Below are positions 11,041 to 22,050 of a DNA stretch of 64,000 bases, in pieces. Every line of letters starts with the position of its first letter. Position 1 is the first letter of the stretch. The notes under the pieces were generated by a model. That model worked only from the letters and a program-made list of their open reading frames with translations. It was not told the origin of the DNA and made no database searches. The position numbers and the translations under genes are program-made. The stretch is taken from NCBI GenBank assembly GCA_008828725.1, contig MEHQ01004575.1, positions 62,001-126,000 of the forward strand, read 5' to 3'. This stretch comes from Saccharina japonica. Lineage: Eukaryota > Sar > Phaeophyceae > Laminariales > Laminariaceae.

Positions 11041-13060
11041 ATTTTCTTATAATAGCAGCATTATATTTTGCAGTATGTTTGTTGTACTGATGCCATTGTA
11101 CACGTTGCTGGTGTTTTATGGTTTCGTGAGGGCTGAAATCGTATGTGTTGCTGGTGTTATACGATTTCGTGAAGGGTTAAGGCCTGTGATTATTCTGAAG
11201 CGGTGGTATCGAGGTCAACAACAACAACAGGTGTTTCGGTTATGGTGCATGGCAAGGGGGGTAAGAGGGTGTTAGTACGTAGGGTAGGTGGTGGGGGATA
11301 TATTGTATTTAATATTAATAGCATGTTGAGTATGTATCGTATTTCATCACGGGGGTGAAAAGTGTCAGGGCGGAGATGATGTCTTTATATATATTTTACA
11401 CAGACAGGTCTTTATGGTGTTGTCATGTACCTGGTAATAATATTGATCCATACATAGATTACCAAACCCAGTAACTCCCTGTCTTTGTAGTCGCGGACCC
11501 ACGTCGATCCACGGTCCATTCCAGTCTCGTTGATCAGGTCGTGTCGGCATAGAGGATCGCTGTTTTACGTACTCATCATTCCTCATTCATGGTGCATGTG
11601 GGAAATCTATAGACATGTTCACGCACGCACGCGGTTGTTCACCTGAGAATATGCGGAGGAGATCCAGAAGAAGTGGTCTTAGTTTTTTGCAGTCACGGGC
11701 GTTCGAGCAGTGAACTTGAAGCTACAGCCCCTTGTCTTTCCACCTAAAGCTCTATCGGGCAGTACGTAAATCACAAAGGTCTGGACCAAGACCCGGTGCC
11801 GCAAGCTGTAAAAGAAGGTGGTATGAGACGAGCTCAAACGAATGACAAAAGTGTGCTGCTCATAGCGGTGATCCCACCACCTTCTCCCTCTCCACCCAAG
11901 AGGAAGGTTTCACCTCGAAGAAGGTCGGGCAGCATTGATCTTTTATATCCTTTGCGTGCGTCATGAATTTGAGACGCACGACGGCGGGGTGAATATTGTT
12001 TGGAAAATGTTGAGGGGGGCTGGGTTTGAATTATTGGGTATGTTGAAAGTCGATTGTGTATTATTAATATATCAATATATGCTTCTTTGCGGGTTATTTC
12101 CGGGGAGATTCGAGCTAGTGTGTTGTATGTGGTTCAGACATTGCTCTATGCCATAAAAGTGAGGTTATACTCCTCGTTATATTTGTACAATACACCAGGT
12201 TTCAGTGTCAGTGGTTGGCTGAACCATATTTTGTTATTCGGTTCTTTATATATATAGCCGTATCCTATACATGCCGTAAAACGTACCAGGTACGTATATA
12301 ATATCATATGTACGTATATACGAGGTATCTGTCTAGAATGGGAAACGCATCCTGACTCTAGAACGACAATCACCCGGAAACGATTACAGTACGTAGAGGG
12401 GCATATATAATATATAAGGCTTCCCCTCGCTGCCTCGGCAAAGTTTTTGCTTTGGCATGGCCCATAGCGAGGGGGGGGGTCTTTCTAGCGAGCAAGGCTA
12501 GGCTCACCCTCAAGCGGACCGATACCTTCTTGCTGCTGCGCACCCGCCGCGAAGCGTGTGCAGCGGTAGAGTTGGATCGGCACTGGTGCGTTAGGCGCAA
12601 AAGTTCAGATGCACGGGCCTTTTTGGCCGTCGGTGTAGACAGCAATGTCCATCTCACTTTTGTGCGCGGAGGCAGACGCCATCAGAAAGGTGGACGGACA
12701 CTATGTACACGGCCCTAGGTGTGTTTGCAAGAGGGAGCTGTATTGTCTCAGTAACCTGGCTTCGCCATCAAAGGAGGAGGGAGCGTGTGGCGACGAGCTG
12801 TAGTTCGGACTGGTCAATCCCTTCAGCGCGAGAAATTTTATTTTCCAGACCAAGCACCCTGAGTGCAACGAGGGAGAAAGCGAGGAGCCGACTGGGAAGG
12901 ACAACAACGAGAGCGAGTACGGACGGAGCAGGTCGAGTGTGGTCGTGCTAGGACTGGCCAAGTGGCACCGGAGCGGCGCGCCGGATCACAGCAGCACGCC
13001 GCAGCAGCAGCACAGCAGCGCGGAGCAGCCATCCGGAGCACGGACGACATCGACCCGTGA
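11041..13060. repeat. Anonymous unit-B segment (copy of 3678-5695)
   Basis: Near-identical to the unit-A segment; see there. Small indels near 12798 and 12830 break the longer open frame seen in A. Confidence 0.6.
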
Positions 13061-13447
13061 CGAACGGACAATCATTTTTGTTTTTTTCGTTTTTTCCCTG
13101 AATTTCGTTGTTGGGTCTGTGTGGATGACGTCACTGGTTTTGTAGAGAGACGCGGCAGAGATGGCGCGGACACCCCGGGTGCCTTCATTGTGTGCCTGAT
13201 CGTGGAAGACCCTTTCAATGTGGAACGATTCCTAATCAGTGTCGATGTTTATAATGCTGTGCCTAACACAGACGTTCAGGATAGATTCGGGCAATTGTCA
13301 ATTGACGTGATGGCTTTGGTTGGCTGTTCTTTTTCACTGTGTGCCCGCGGACTGTCATTCCGGCAGCACTTCAGACAGCAGCTGCGTGCTCCATCTTGTT
13401 CCCACGCCTACCGTGTGTTTTTGTACAGACAGCACTTCAGACAGTAG
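13061..13447 (+). CDS. Open frame kept in both units, function unknown (B)
   Basis: Counterpart of 5696-6082: 128 codons, no ATG near the start, same frame and same stop. Differences are small (for example DVNN becomes DVYN, and the residues before YRVFLY change). Because the two units are recent duplicates, conservation says little. I recognise no family; an exon or a chance frame are both possible. Confidence 0.25.
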   Translation, partial: RTDNHFCFFRFFPEFRCWVCVDDVTGFVERRGRDGADTPGAFIVCLIVEDPFNVERFLISVDVYNAVPNTDVQDRFGQLSIDVMALVGCSFSLCARGLSFRQHFRQQLRAPSCSHAYRVFLYRQHFRQ

Positions 13448-13767
13448 TTACGCTGTAGTCGGCAAATTCATTGGTAAAGAGTGGGAGGGGGGGGGGGGGA
13501 CGATGCTGCTGTAGTCGAATGGAGATTGCGGGCGTGTAGTTCAGTTTTGGACACGCATAACATGCTGTAAGGATTTTAGGTGTACCTCTTCGGACTTGTG
13601 TATCCTTTCCCTGCTAAGTGTACGTGTTCTTTAGGATTCTCTGATGGCTCTAGCACTTTTGTGACCACGGGCCGTGATCTTGCTAGATCAGACTATAGGG
13701 ATTAGCAACTGAAACGAGTTTAATGTGAAGATAACAACAACAACAGTGCACCGGGTCTGCCCCTGGT

Positions 13768-13960
13768 TAGGGCCCTAGCCTTTTCATGGCAACACGCTGC
13801 AGTGCTCAGGCATCGTGAGATAGGCACGCCGCAGGGCAAAAATATGAGATACGAAGAAAAAGATAGGCATATGCCTGACGGCTATGCCTGAATTGGCCTG
13901 GAAAACGTGCTGTCCTACCTCTATCCAGCGCATATTGGCCCTCTGAAGACAAATGCCTGT
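13768..13960. mobile_element. Degenerate H1-type terminus in unit B
   Basis: The end starts TAGGGCCCTAGCC at 13768 and continues with altered subterminal motifs (AGATAGGCAC, GCATATGCCTGACG). Orientation is outward-to-inward, as in the right end of H1. It marks the left side of the segment that carries the 442-codon frame, so that gene may lie inside a second H1-type element whose far end is not recognisable. Confidence 0.5.
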
Positions 13961-14186
13961 GAACGTGTCGTATGAGTACGATGCTCTGGCGACATGATGT
14001 GGAAACGTTTGGTAAATACCTGGTATCAGGTATAAGAACCGTATTGGTAATACTTAGGAGGCGTATCTTATGTGGGAACCGGGGATGGTTACCAGATGGC
14101 TTTTGGCTATCTCACCTGCCTTTTCAGTCGTTCGTCACGGAAAGGAATAAAGCTGCTCTTATTCTATCTCTAAGCAAACAACACAC

Positions 14187-14340
14187 GTGAGTACCAACGA
14201 GTACCCGTTCCATAGGCTGACCTGGCTAGGGATACCCTGTCCTCTTATACCTAGCATCCTCACATTTGGCATCGCATTCGGCAGGACTAGCCTAAAACGG
14301 AGAAAGGTTGTTGTAGTCGTGCTCGGTTTCTTTTTTTTAG
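14187..14340 (+). other. Candidate intron upstream of the 442-codon ORF
   Basis: The interval starts CACAC|GTGAGTACC and ends with a pyrimidine run and TTTAG|CCGTTAG. It lies 63 bases before the ATG at 14404, so it would be a 5'-UTR intron. The unit-A equivalent differs by small indels. Confidence 0.4.
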
Positions 14341-14403
14341 CCGTTAGTTGTTCGTGCTTTCTGAGCGAGCGAGCAGCGTTGCTCCGCTCTTCAGTCATCC
14401 GTG

Positions 14404-15729
14404 ATGTCGTCTCAAGAACGAGGAGGATATGCTCTCCTTCGCGGTAGCGCAGACCAGGACCCTGAACCTCAGGGCCCCTTGCTGTGTCACCGTCTACGAA
14501 GCGCCGATGAAGGTCAAGCGCCAAGTACAACAGACCAACCGGAGGACTGGAGAGCCAGATTGGAGGATGGAGATGCTGCGATTTCGCCTCGAAGACCAGC
14601 ATCTAAGCCTCGAGCTCCTTGCCCACCGGGAATGCAAGTTGAGCCCTTCACGCCTAAGGATCCGTCCACCAGACAAGCCGCTGAGCTGCGATCTCCTTGC
14701 CCTCCAGGGAAGCAAGTCGAGCCCCTCACGCCCCCGACCATGGTCCCTTCTTGTTCAGCCGAGGTTGTTCTACCTCTCAAGACCTCGGATGCCTGGAAGC
14801 CTCTCGATGACGCTCGGCTCCCCAAGACGAAGAACGAGCCAACGGCCGACTTGGACACTTGGAGGGCCCCGCCTCTCGACGCGCTGCACCAGGTCGCCCC
14901 AGCTGCCCAGCCCGCCTCCGCTTCTGACTCTACGATACCTGCCGTGCAGTTTTCGAGCAGACTGCGCCACCCACCTCCAGTTCTACCTGGTTCTGAGCAA
15001 GACACGGGGCTGGCTCCTGCCCAGCCGAGTACCGCTGGTACTCGCAAGCGGCCAGAGCGCAAAACAGCGGTTCAAGAAATGTTCCCCACGCCTAGCCTCA
15101 AAGATGGTACACTGGATTTCAGTATGGACGCTGCATCTATCGCCGTTGCCGCTGATGAGATTTTTAACACAGTCACAGCCGTTCGTGAGCGAGTTCCTTT
15201 TGATAGTGATTTCAATACCGAACGCGTACAAGGCCAAGCGGCCGTTGCTGTTTGTGCAGGTACGGAGGCGGGAAACATAACTCCTCCTCCTTTGACCCCA
15301 GCTCGTACCCCCAGTGCCCGCAGTGCCCACCGTGCGGCACGGGAGGCGTCGAACGCTGCTGTACAAGCTCTTACTGCACGACTGCCTGTGTCGAACTCTA
15401 CTGTACAACGTTCTACCGCACCGCCTGCTCCTGCCTCTGCTGCACTGGCCACTGCTGCACACAAATCCGACAAACGCTATGCTGCAAATATTTTTACTGC
15501 GCCGAACTCTACTGTACAACTTTCTACTGCACCCCCTGCTGCTGCCTCTGCTGCACTGGCCACTGCTGCACACAAATCCGACGAACGCTATGCTGCAAAA
15601 AACAATACTGCGCCGAACTCTGCTGTACAACTTTTTACTGCACTGCTGCCTTTGCTGCACTGGCCACTGCTGCACACAACGTTGAGAAGGGAGAATACAG
15701 CAGCAGGCGTTCGTTCCTCGTACTATTAA
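14404..15729 (+). CDS. Hypothetical Pro/Ala-rich protein of the composite unit
   Basis: I chose the ATG at 14404 (MSSQERGGYALL), just inside a GTG that opens the same frame. The predicted protein has about 441 residues. Residues 1-190 are Pro, Ser and Arg rich and probably disordered, with two related blocks containing PCPPG-QVEP. Residues about 220-330 are the least repetitive part (SLKDGTLDFSMDAA, then a region rich in Ala, Val and Glu). The C-terminus has tandem repeats of about 37 residues (NSTVQ...ALATAAHKSD-RYAA). A third repeat is frameshifted, and the last residues come from inverted copy C, so the true end is lost. No transposase, nuclease or zinc-finger signature is visible and I recognise no family. 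It lies after an H1-type terminus and a candidate 5'-UTR intron. Confidence 0.45.
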   Translation: MSSQERGGYALLRGSADQDPEPQGPLLCHRLRSADEGQAPSTTDQPEDWRARLEDGDAAISPRRPASKPRAPCPPGMQVEPFTPKDPSTRQAAELRSPCPPGKQVEPLTPPTMVPSCSAEVVLPLKTSDAWKPLDDARLPKTKNEPTADLDTWRAPPLDALHQVAPAAQPASASDSTIPAVQFSSRLRHPPPVLPGSEQDTGLAPAQPSTAGTRKRPERKTAVQEMFPTPSLKDGTLDFSMDAASIAVAADEIFNTVTAVRERVPFDSDFNTERVQGQAAVAVCAGTEAGNITPPPLTPARTPSARSAHRAAREASNAAVQALTARLPVSNSTVQRSTAPPAPASAALATAAHKSDKRYAANIFTAPNSTVQLSTAPPAAASAALATAAHKSDERYAAKNNTAPNSAVQLFTALLPLLHWPLLHTTLRRENTAAGVRSSYY

Positions 15730-16073
15730 TAGCAGCTACTCGTATACGTAGCCACCGGGCGAGCACGAAGAACATGAAAAAACTCTACTTTGCGTTGCAA
15801 GGAACGGCAGGTTCGTGGGGTGCGTTTTAAACTTGATTTTAGTATGTACCTGTTTTTGGCCCCGAACGGACCAGGTGTACCTGTTTTTGGCCGCTGCCCT
15901 AATAAAATCGTTTGATTGACCACTATTTGCTTGTTACAAACATTTTACCCCAAAAACACCTGAAAATTCATGCATAAACTAGATTTTAAGATACCTCCTG
16001 TCAACATGGTTGGTTGGTTCATAGCCCTGTCTCTGTGTGTCTCCCCCCATTGTAAGGGTGCGAGGGTGTATGG

Positions 16074-17492
16074 TAGGCCCTAGCCTTTCAGGCACGCCTC
16101 AGGTGCTTTCAGGCATGCGGAGATAGGCACGCCGCAGGCGAAAAATATTGAGATAGGCAAAAAGATAGGCATATGCCTGACGTGCCTTAATGTGCCTGAA
16201 ACGTGCCTATCTATTCCAGGCATTTGCCTGAAACAATGCCTGAGACGTGCCTGAAACCTTTTCGACGCCCCAAGACAAACCCCATACTAATTTCAAGTAG
16301 TTTTGTGTAAATGGGCAAATTGCCTGAAAGAATGCCTGAAACTTGTTCAGCGCCCCAACGCAAATCCTACACTAATTTCAAGTAGTTTGGTTTCAAGGGG
16401 TAAAATGCCGAAACGAAAATGCCGGCCATGCCCCACCCCGGACCCCGCACTGTCCAACGCGCTGAATGCTCGCTGCCTGCAGTACAGGACCCCTAATCAG
16501 AAACAGGCTAGTAATAAATCCAGGCTGATATTTAGAGGGAAATAAGAAACTCGGGAGTCGTTACCTTGAAATTAGTGTAGAAATCACCCTCTCTCAAATA
16601 AGAAATCCAGCCTGGACCATATTTACTGTTTCTTATCAGGTGTCCTGTACTGTATAAGAAACAGTCTGATAAGAAATCCAGGCTGAGATTTAGAGGGAAA
16701 TAAGAAACTCGAGAGTCGTTAACTTGAAATTAGTGTAGAAATCACCCTCTCTCAAATAAGAAATCCAACCTGGACCATATTTCCTGTTTCTTATCAGGTG
16801 TCCTGTACTGTACTACTATTTAAGTACAAGACACCTGATAAGAAACAGATTAATAAGAAATCCAGCCTGAGATTTGAAGGAAAATAAGAAATTCGGGAGT
16901 CTTTATATTGAAATTAGTGTAGAAAGCACCCTCGCTAAAATAAGAAATACAGCCTGGGCTAGATTCCTGTTTCTTATTAGGTGTCCTGTACTATACGAGT
17001 ATAATACGTACGATGTGCCTGCAAAGTGGAGCTGCCAGAGCGATTCAGTCTATATGTAATATGCAGGAACTCTTTGCTGCATGTGGAACCCTTTGCTGCT
17101 GCAGTGCTTCTGCTGCTGCTACGGGCAAGCTGCTCGGACAGCCACTCAAGTCTATCGCTGCCGAACCTTGTGTGGGATCACCAGGTGTTGGTCGGTTAGG
17201 GTTTGCTTGTTGCATTCATTAGTATCGTAATGTCCCCTTTATCAGAGCTATGGGCTGTGCGCTGCAACAGGCTGTGCGGGCTAACCCCTAAAACAATATC
17301 CCCTTTCCCCTGCTTTTAGGAGTTCCAGACTAACGGCGTTATTTTGTTGTGCCTTAAATGCCTGTAAGCGTGCCTGACGCGTGCCTGGGAAAAGATAGGC
17401 AAGATAGGCACGAAAACAGTAGTTCAGGCACGCCTGTTTCAGAAACAGTAGTTCAGGCATTTTTTCAGGCATGCCTGAAAGGCTAGGGCCTA
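16074..17492 (-). mobile_element. H1 copy C (inverted), perfect 8-bp TSD
   Basis: It starts TAGGCCCTAGCC at 16074 and ends GGCTAGGGCCTA at 17492 (1419 bp). It is flanked by GTGTATGG on both sides (16066-16073 and 17493-17500), the reverse complement of the CCATACAC seen at copy A. Three M1 MITEs lie at 16495-16988. The flank beyond reads, inverted, as the same poly-G target repeat. Confidence 0.85.
16495..16988 (-). mobile_element. Three adjacent M1 MITEs inside H1 C
   Basis: Inverted equivalent of 1952-2455, with the same order and the same truncation in the middle unit. Confidence 0.7.
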
Positions 17493-18252
17493 GTGTATGG
17501 TCATACGACTACGGCCGTGCACGACATGAGTACACCCCCCCCCCCCCCCTTTTTATAAAGGATAAAACGGTTGAGAAAACTCCCCTACCTACAAATTGCC
17601 ACTAAAGATACCTTATATATACGTACAAATAATTAATGCACCTAAGCCCGGTCTAACGTACCACAAGCCTGTAGCCCGCATGCGAGGTCGATTCCCCCTC
17701 ATGGAGGTTTATTCTCAAGACACACGTAATCGAGAGCGCATATTATAGCGTGGGTAAGCAAAATTCGACGAGAGTTGACGAGGGAAGAAAGTGCTGAAAT
17801 CTTCTCGCGATAAAAATGCAAGGCAAGAACCATAGTGGGGGAGGAGGGAGAGGAGCCTACTTTGTGACCCCGGGTCTGAGTTACGACTAGGGAGGGAGAA
17901 AGACGGAAGTGCAAAGATAATAAATGGGATGGACAAAATAAAAAAATAAAATAAAATGAAAAGTGCACCCGAAATTTTGACCGCCCTGTCTCGAAAGACC
18001 GCACTATTGGAGACAGGGCGGTTGACCGCCCTATTGGGCTTTTGGTGATAGCCCAATAAGGCGACAACCGCCCTGTTGAGTACATAGAGCATTTTCAGGT
18101 ACAGCACAGAGTGCTCCTGATCAAACATATGGCAAAAAGATGACCCAGAGGGCCTCACGACGAGGGTATCATATTATACGTGTTCTCAGAGAAGAAGGGT
18201 ACAGCGTTGCAACAATGCCAGTGCTGAATCCAGGGGACATGTGTGATGTCAA

Positions 18253-18857
18253 AACACACATCAAGCACAGCAAAGAGCAGACGGGCGCACACACACTCTT
18301 CACATGTTGAGAAGTAAGATATAATACGTAGCTGTCGCTAGGAACTCGCGTAGCAGGATATTAGTAACTGTGGTCAACTTGTGTCCATTGGTGGCAATCA
18401 AAAAGAGAACACAAATTGTGTGCACTGGTGGCTTAGCAGAAATCATTGATGACATTGATTGTATTCTGACGACGCCCTTCCCTGCTGACCCCCCCCCCCC
18501 CCCCCCCCCCCCCCCTCGTAACCAGGCGATCACACTGTTTCTATACTACTGCTGACCGTTGCGCGTTTGGTCCGCCAACAGTCTGAGCCTAACCTCTTCA
18601 ACCAATCAATGAAGTTCTAAGCACGGCTGACTGTCCCAGTCTATCTAGCCTACCGAAAGGCATCGGCTCGACGATGAGATCGACGATTCGTTACTATTTG
18701 AGCTGCGGGCGACGGAGCCCGTCGAACACACACCCGCTGAAGACACACACCGCCGTACTGTTGAACGGAGAGGACTCTTCGCTTTGCTAGAATTCACAAC
18801 AGAGGGTGTGTTCTCGCAACAGCAACAACAGCAGTAGGGGTGTATTGCCGCCTAGAA
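18253..18857. other. No supported gene; poly-C tract
   Basis: Unique-looking DNA after the inverted copy ends. It contains a 27-base C run at 18489-18515 and a CAGCAACAACAGCAG stretch near 18819. Open frames here mostly encode proline or glycine across the homopolymer. I see no gene. Confidence 0.5.
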
Positions 18858-19022
18858 CAGGACACCTACTACAAGTAAGAAACAGACAAATATGGAAGCC
18901 AGGCTGAGATTTAGAGGGAAATATGAAGATTAGGAGTCGTTGTATTGAAATTAGTGTAGAAAGCACCCCAGCTCAACTAAGAAATCCAGCCTGGACCAGA
19001 TTTTCTGTTTCTTATTAGGTGT
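18858..19022. mobile_element. Diverged solo M1 MITE
   Basis: It starts CAGGACACCTAC and ends CTGTTTCTTATTAGGTGT, with the conserved internal blocks GAGATTTAGAGGGAAAT and AAATTAGTGTAGAAAGCACC. The TA flanks are no longer intact. Confidence 0.65.
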
Positions 19023-19086
19023 ATTTCTCTCAAACGCAGCACCAGGGCGATGTTTGATACTGATGTGGAGGCGAAAATTGGCCGTG

Positions 19087-19243
19087 AATAAGGCGGTAGC
19101 TGCCCTGATTGGGGTAATTACCGCCTTATATAGGGTCGGTTGCTATATAGGGCGGTTGCCGCCCCCTATTCGCATCTGCTGTCGTTTCAAGCCGTTTTTG
19201 ACCGCCTTTTCTCCAATGACCGCCTTATTCAGACCGCCTTATA
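19087..19243. repeat. Small foldback with AATAAGGCGGT arms
   Basis: AATAAGGCGGT (19087-19097) is inverted as ACCGCCTTATT (19219-19229), with another ACCGCCTTATA at 19233. Internal copies of ACCGCCTTAT and GGGCGGTTGCCGCCCC add further short pairing. It shares the GGCGGT theme with the block at 8330 but is not an obvious copy. Confidence 0.45.
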
Positions 19244-19459
19244 TATGCCCCCCTACTATTGTTATCGGATATTTCATATATACGTGTATACGTGCACGTT
19301 AACATGTACCTGGTAACGGTTTAGGCATACGCGTACTTATTTCACTTTAGTTTGGAGTTACTCCGGTTGTTGTTGTTCTTTACATTATTAACCAATTGCG
19401 AAACTATAGTCCGTGATTACAGGAAAGGCTATGAAAACTTTGCAGTGTAGGAGAACATC

Positions 19460-20152
19460 TCAGGGAAAACAATACAAAGATACCTCGCAAAATACAAAAT
19501 ACCAATTTTAACGCAGCACTAATAAGTATTTACCTGGTACATCAAAACTGCTCTTATGGCACATTGTACACTCACGTAGTTTTTTGCTCTGTTGACGTTG
19601 GTTTTCATTTCGATTGATTGCATTTGTTTTTATTGTCTGTCGCATCTCCTCTCGAAGAATAACCTTTCCATCTTTCATTTTAATATGTCGTGTTTTTGTT
19701 TGGTTGTTTGATGTTTATACGTAGTTGTTTCTGTTGTTTTTTATATTTTCCTTTTCGCTTTTTGTCTTCTTTGTTTCTCTTTTTCTCTTTCATTCACCTG
19801 CATTGCTAGCAGGGTAGGTCTTGTCTGTCGTATATGGCATTGCATTGTCTGCTCTGCCTAGACGCGTCCTACGGTAGAGGTTCGCCATGTTTTTTCTGAG
19901 CTCCTCACTTAAGGAGCGCCATATCTCACCGAAAAAAACGATTTTGGAGGAAAATAAAAGTGCTGCCGGATGCGAAATCTCATGACCGAACTATACTCTG
20001 AAACATTATTCGTCACAACCATGAAGGTCCGACGAAACAATACAAAGATACCTCGCAAAATACAAAATACCAATTTTCACGCAGCACTAATAATTATTTA
20101 CCTGGTACATCAAAACTGCTCTTATGGCACATTGTACACTCACGTGGAAGAT
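19460..20152. repeat. Left XY tandem repeat (about 1.2 units)
   Basis: Bases 19468-19567 (X, ACAATACAAAGATACC...TTATGGCACA) recur at 20037-20131 after a Y part (TGTACACTCACGTAG...CTCATGACCGAACTATACTC). The period is about 570 bp. Y is pyrimidine-rich in its centre and ends with the GACGCGTCCTACGGTAGAGG foldback motif. The matching arrays at 23254-24140 make these candidate terminal repeats of one element. Confidence 0.7.
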
Positions 20153-20363
20153 TGAACGAAGGAAATCTGGGGTTTGTGGAGAGGTATTGAATCGTTGGCA
20201 TGATTGAAAGAGGGGATCGGGAAAGGTTTATCAAGTACGTATCATGGCGGTGCAGTTGGTTGAGCTGGAGAGACAGAGGTTGGAAGGTTTGAGGCAGGAA
20301 GGGAGAAGACCATCTAGTACGGGGCTCTACTCGTGGTGTTGACGAGCAAGGGTTTGGCACTGG

Positions 20364-21370
20364 GTGGAAGGTCGGGCAGTTAAAAGAAGAAGGGGGGTTC
20401 AGCGGGAAATGGAAATGAGTCATCATGGAGTGCGCAAGAAGGTGCAGCGGCGGCAGCTCAAGCGTGGAACAAACGCACACCCACTCGGTGCCGACGCAGC
20501 AAGGGGAGAAGGGTCTCGCAACGTGGGGGTTGATGAAGATGCTGCTGCTGCTGCTGCGGCTGTTGCGGCTGCGGCTGCTGCTGCTACTGCGGCTGCTGTC
20601 GCAGTTGCTGCGGCGGGGAATGCGGATGGGATGGCAGTTCCTGCTGTTGCTGTGGAGAATGCTCCTGCTATAGTTGACGCCGAAATTGCTGCTGCAGCTG
20701 CTCTCGGCGCGGCAGCTGCTGGGGTTGCGGCCGGGGCGCTTGATGTGGACGAGGTAGTGATTGGCGAAGGAGCAGGAGCGATGCATGGTGGGATCGGAGG
20801 AGGGGGTGCAGAGCCGGGTCAGCAGGTACTTGCTGGGGCGGCTGTGGGTAATGATCTCGTGGTGGCCCAGGTCGGTTTTGCGGACCAAATGCACGAAAAT
20901 ACGGCTCGCATTACAACCATNNNNNNNNNNNNNNNNNNNNNNNNNNNNNNNNNNNNNNNNNNNNNNNNNNNNNNNNNNNNNNNNNNNNNNNNNNNNNNNN
21001 NNNNNNNNNNNNNNNNNNNNNNNNNNNNNNNNNNNNNNNNNNNNNNNNNNNNNNNNNNNNNNNNNNNNNNNNNNNNNNNNNNNNNNNNNNNNNNNNNNNN
21101 NNNNNNNNNNNNNNNNNNGGGGGGGGGGGGGCAGCACTGGGCGGTTCAGGTTTTGGGGGTGGTTTCGGAGGAGGAGGAGGAGGAGGAGGAGGGAGCGGAC
21201 GGGGAGGGGGGGCGCCGGTGGGGGGTTCCTTCGGTTCGGCTTCAATGTTTGGGGGTGGTGGTGGTTTTGGTGGCCGGGGACGCGGTGGTGGTGCTTGCGG
21301 GCCAGGACACGGGCTCCGTTCGTTTACGGGGCCAACAACGAGTCGACGAGCAGGCGCGGTACTGGAGGGT
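20364..21370 (+). CDS. Ala-rich then Gly-rich open frame across an assembly gap
   Basis: Left of the gap a frame from an ATG at 20364 encodes a basic start (RAVKRRRGVQ), then long Ala runs with Val and Gly, then a less biased part (GNDLVVAQVGFADQMHENTA). Right of the gap the most protein-like frame is a different one: Gly-rich with FGGG, GRGGG and GGFGGRGRGGG blocks, ending with a stop at about 21369. The gap length is probably nominal, so the frames may or may not join. An RGG-type or structural low-complexity protein is possible. It lies between the XY repeats and may be the element's own gene. The opposite strand is also partly open (Pro- and Ser-rich), so confidence is limited. Confidence 0.35.
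20921..21118. other. Assembly gap (198 N)
   Basis: The run of N falls inside low-complexity DNA: Ala/Gly codons before it, poly-G and GGA repeats after it. Flanking poly-G probably caused the break. Confidence 0.99.
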
Positions 21371-21825
21371 TGGAGATGGTGACCAATTTCGTGGACTACT
21401 AACTTGGACGGATCGTCTAGGTCGGTAGAGCACCAGGGTGTGCCTCCCCCGAAGTCGGTTTCGTTGAAGGACGTGATGGGTGAGTGAATGCGCGGTATGA
21501 ATCTTGTATGTATATTGAATGATATATATATTAAGCTTCTGGGGACGGAAGTGGTGATTCGGAAAAAGGTTGGTTTCGGAAGGATGAGGGAATTTGGTCG
21601 AAGGTTCGTGGTCATTGCCTTTGTTTTTACATTGTTTTTTAAATTTAATTTTATAGTTTTAATTTTCTTGTTGTTTGTCTTTTTGTGTTTTTGGTTTGTT
21701 GTTTTAATTTTCGAGATGGATTATATATATTTTGGACAAGTACCATGAAGGTACGCATATTGACATGAGCAAAAATTAAAAACAACTACGTACGAGTATT
21801 AATATTATACGTATTTTGTTATTGT

Positions 21826-22050
21826 CAAGTACCGGTATCAAGGAGGACCATAGTTGGAGGTAAATTTAATTTTACCGAAAGTTATGAAGGAAGAAATTAA
21901 AAAGGGACCACGGTACAAAGTGAATCATGTTTCACTGAGTGTTATGAAGGGGGATATTTTATTTCCAAGTACCGAGGAGGACCATAACATGAGGTGTACT
22001 TAAATTTATTGAATGTTATGAAAAAGATGGACCATGGTACAAAGTTAACG
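21826..22050. repeat. Tandem AAGTACC...GGACCAT...GGTACAAAG repeat
   Basis: Two units contain AAGTACCG, GAGGACCATA, GTTATGAA and GGACCA(C/T)GGTACAAAGT. A third, with AGTATCAGGAAGGACC and GGACCATGATACAAAGTGAA, lies at 23148-23253 directly before the right XY array. The repeat seems to be the internal 3' part of the XY-flanked element. The DNA between (22051-23147) would then be a later insertion. Confidence 0.6.

Larger units (their letters stand above)
15681..18252 (-). repeat. Inverted partial copy C of the composite unit
   Basis: Bases 15681-15899 are the reverse complement of 3069-3285 (left part of the Mutator-like MITE). Bases 15900-17640 mirror 1305-3068 including H1. Bases 17643-18252 mirror 8237-8840. 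On the minus strand, the end of one unit (GGGCGGT block) is thus followed by the start of the next, as in a tandem array. The junction with B (about 15680) cuts the 442-codon gene and the MITE. Confidence 0.85.
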
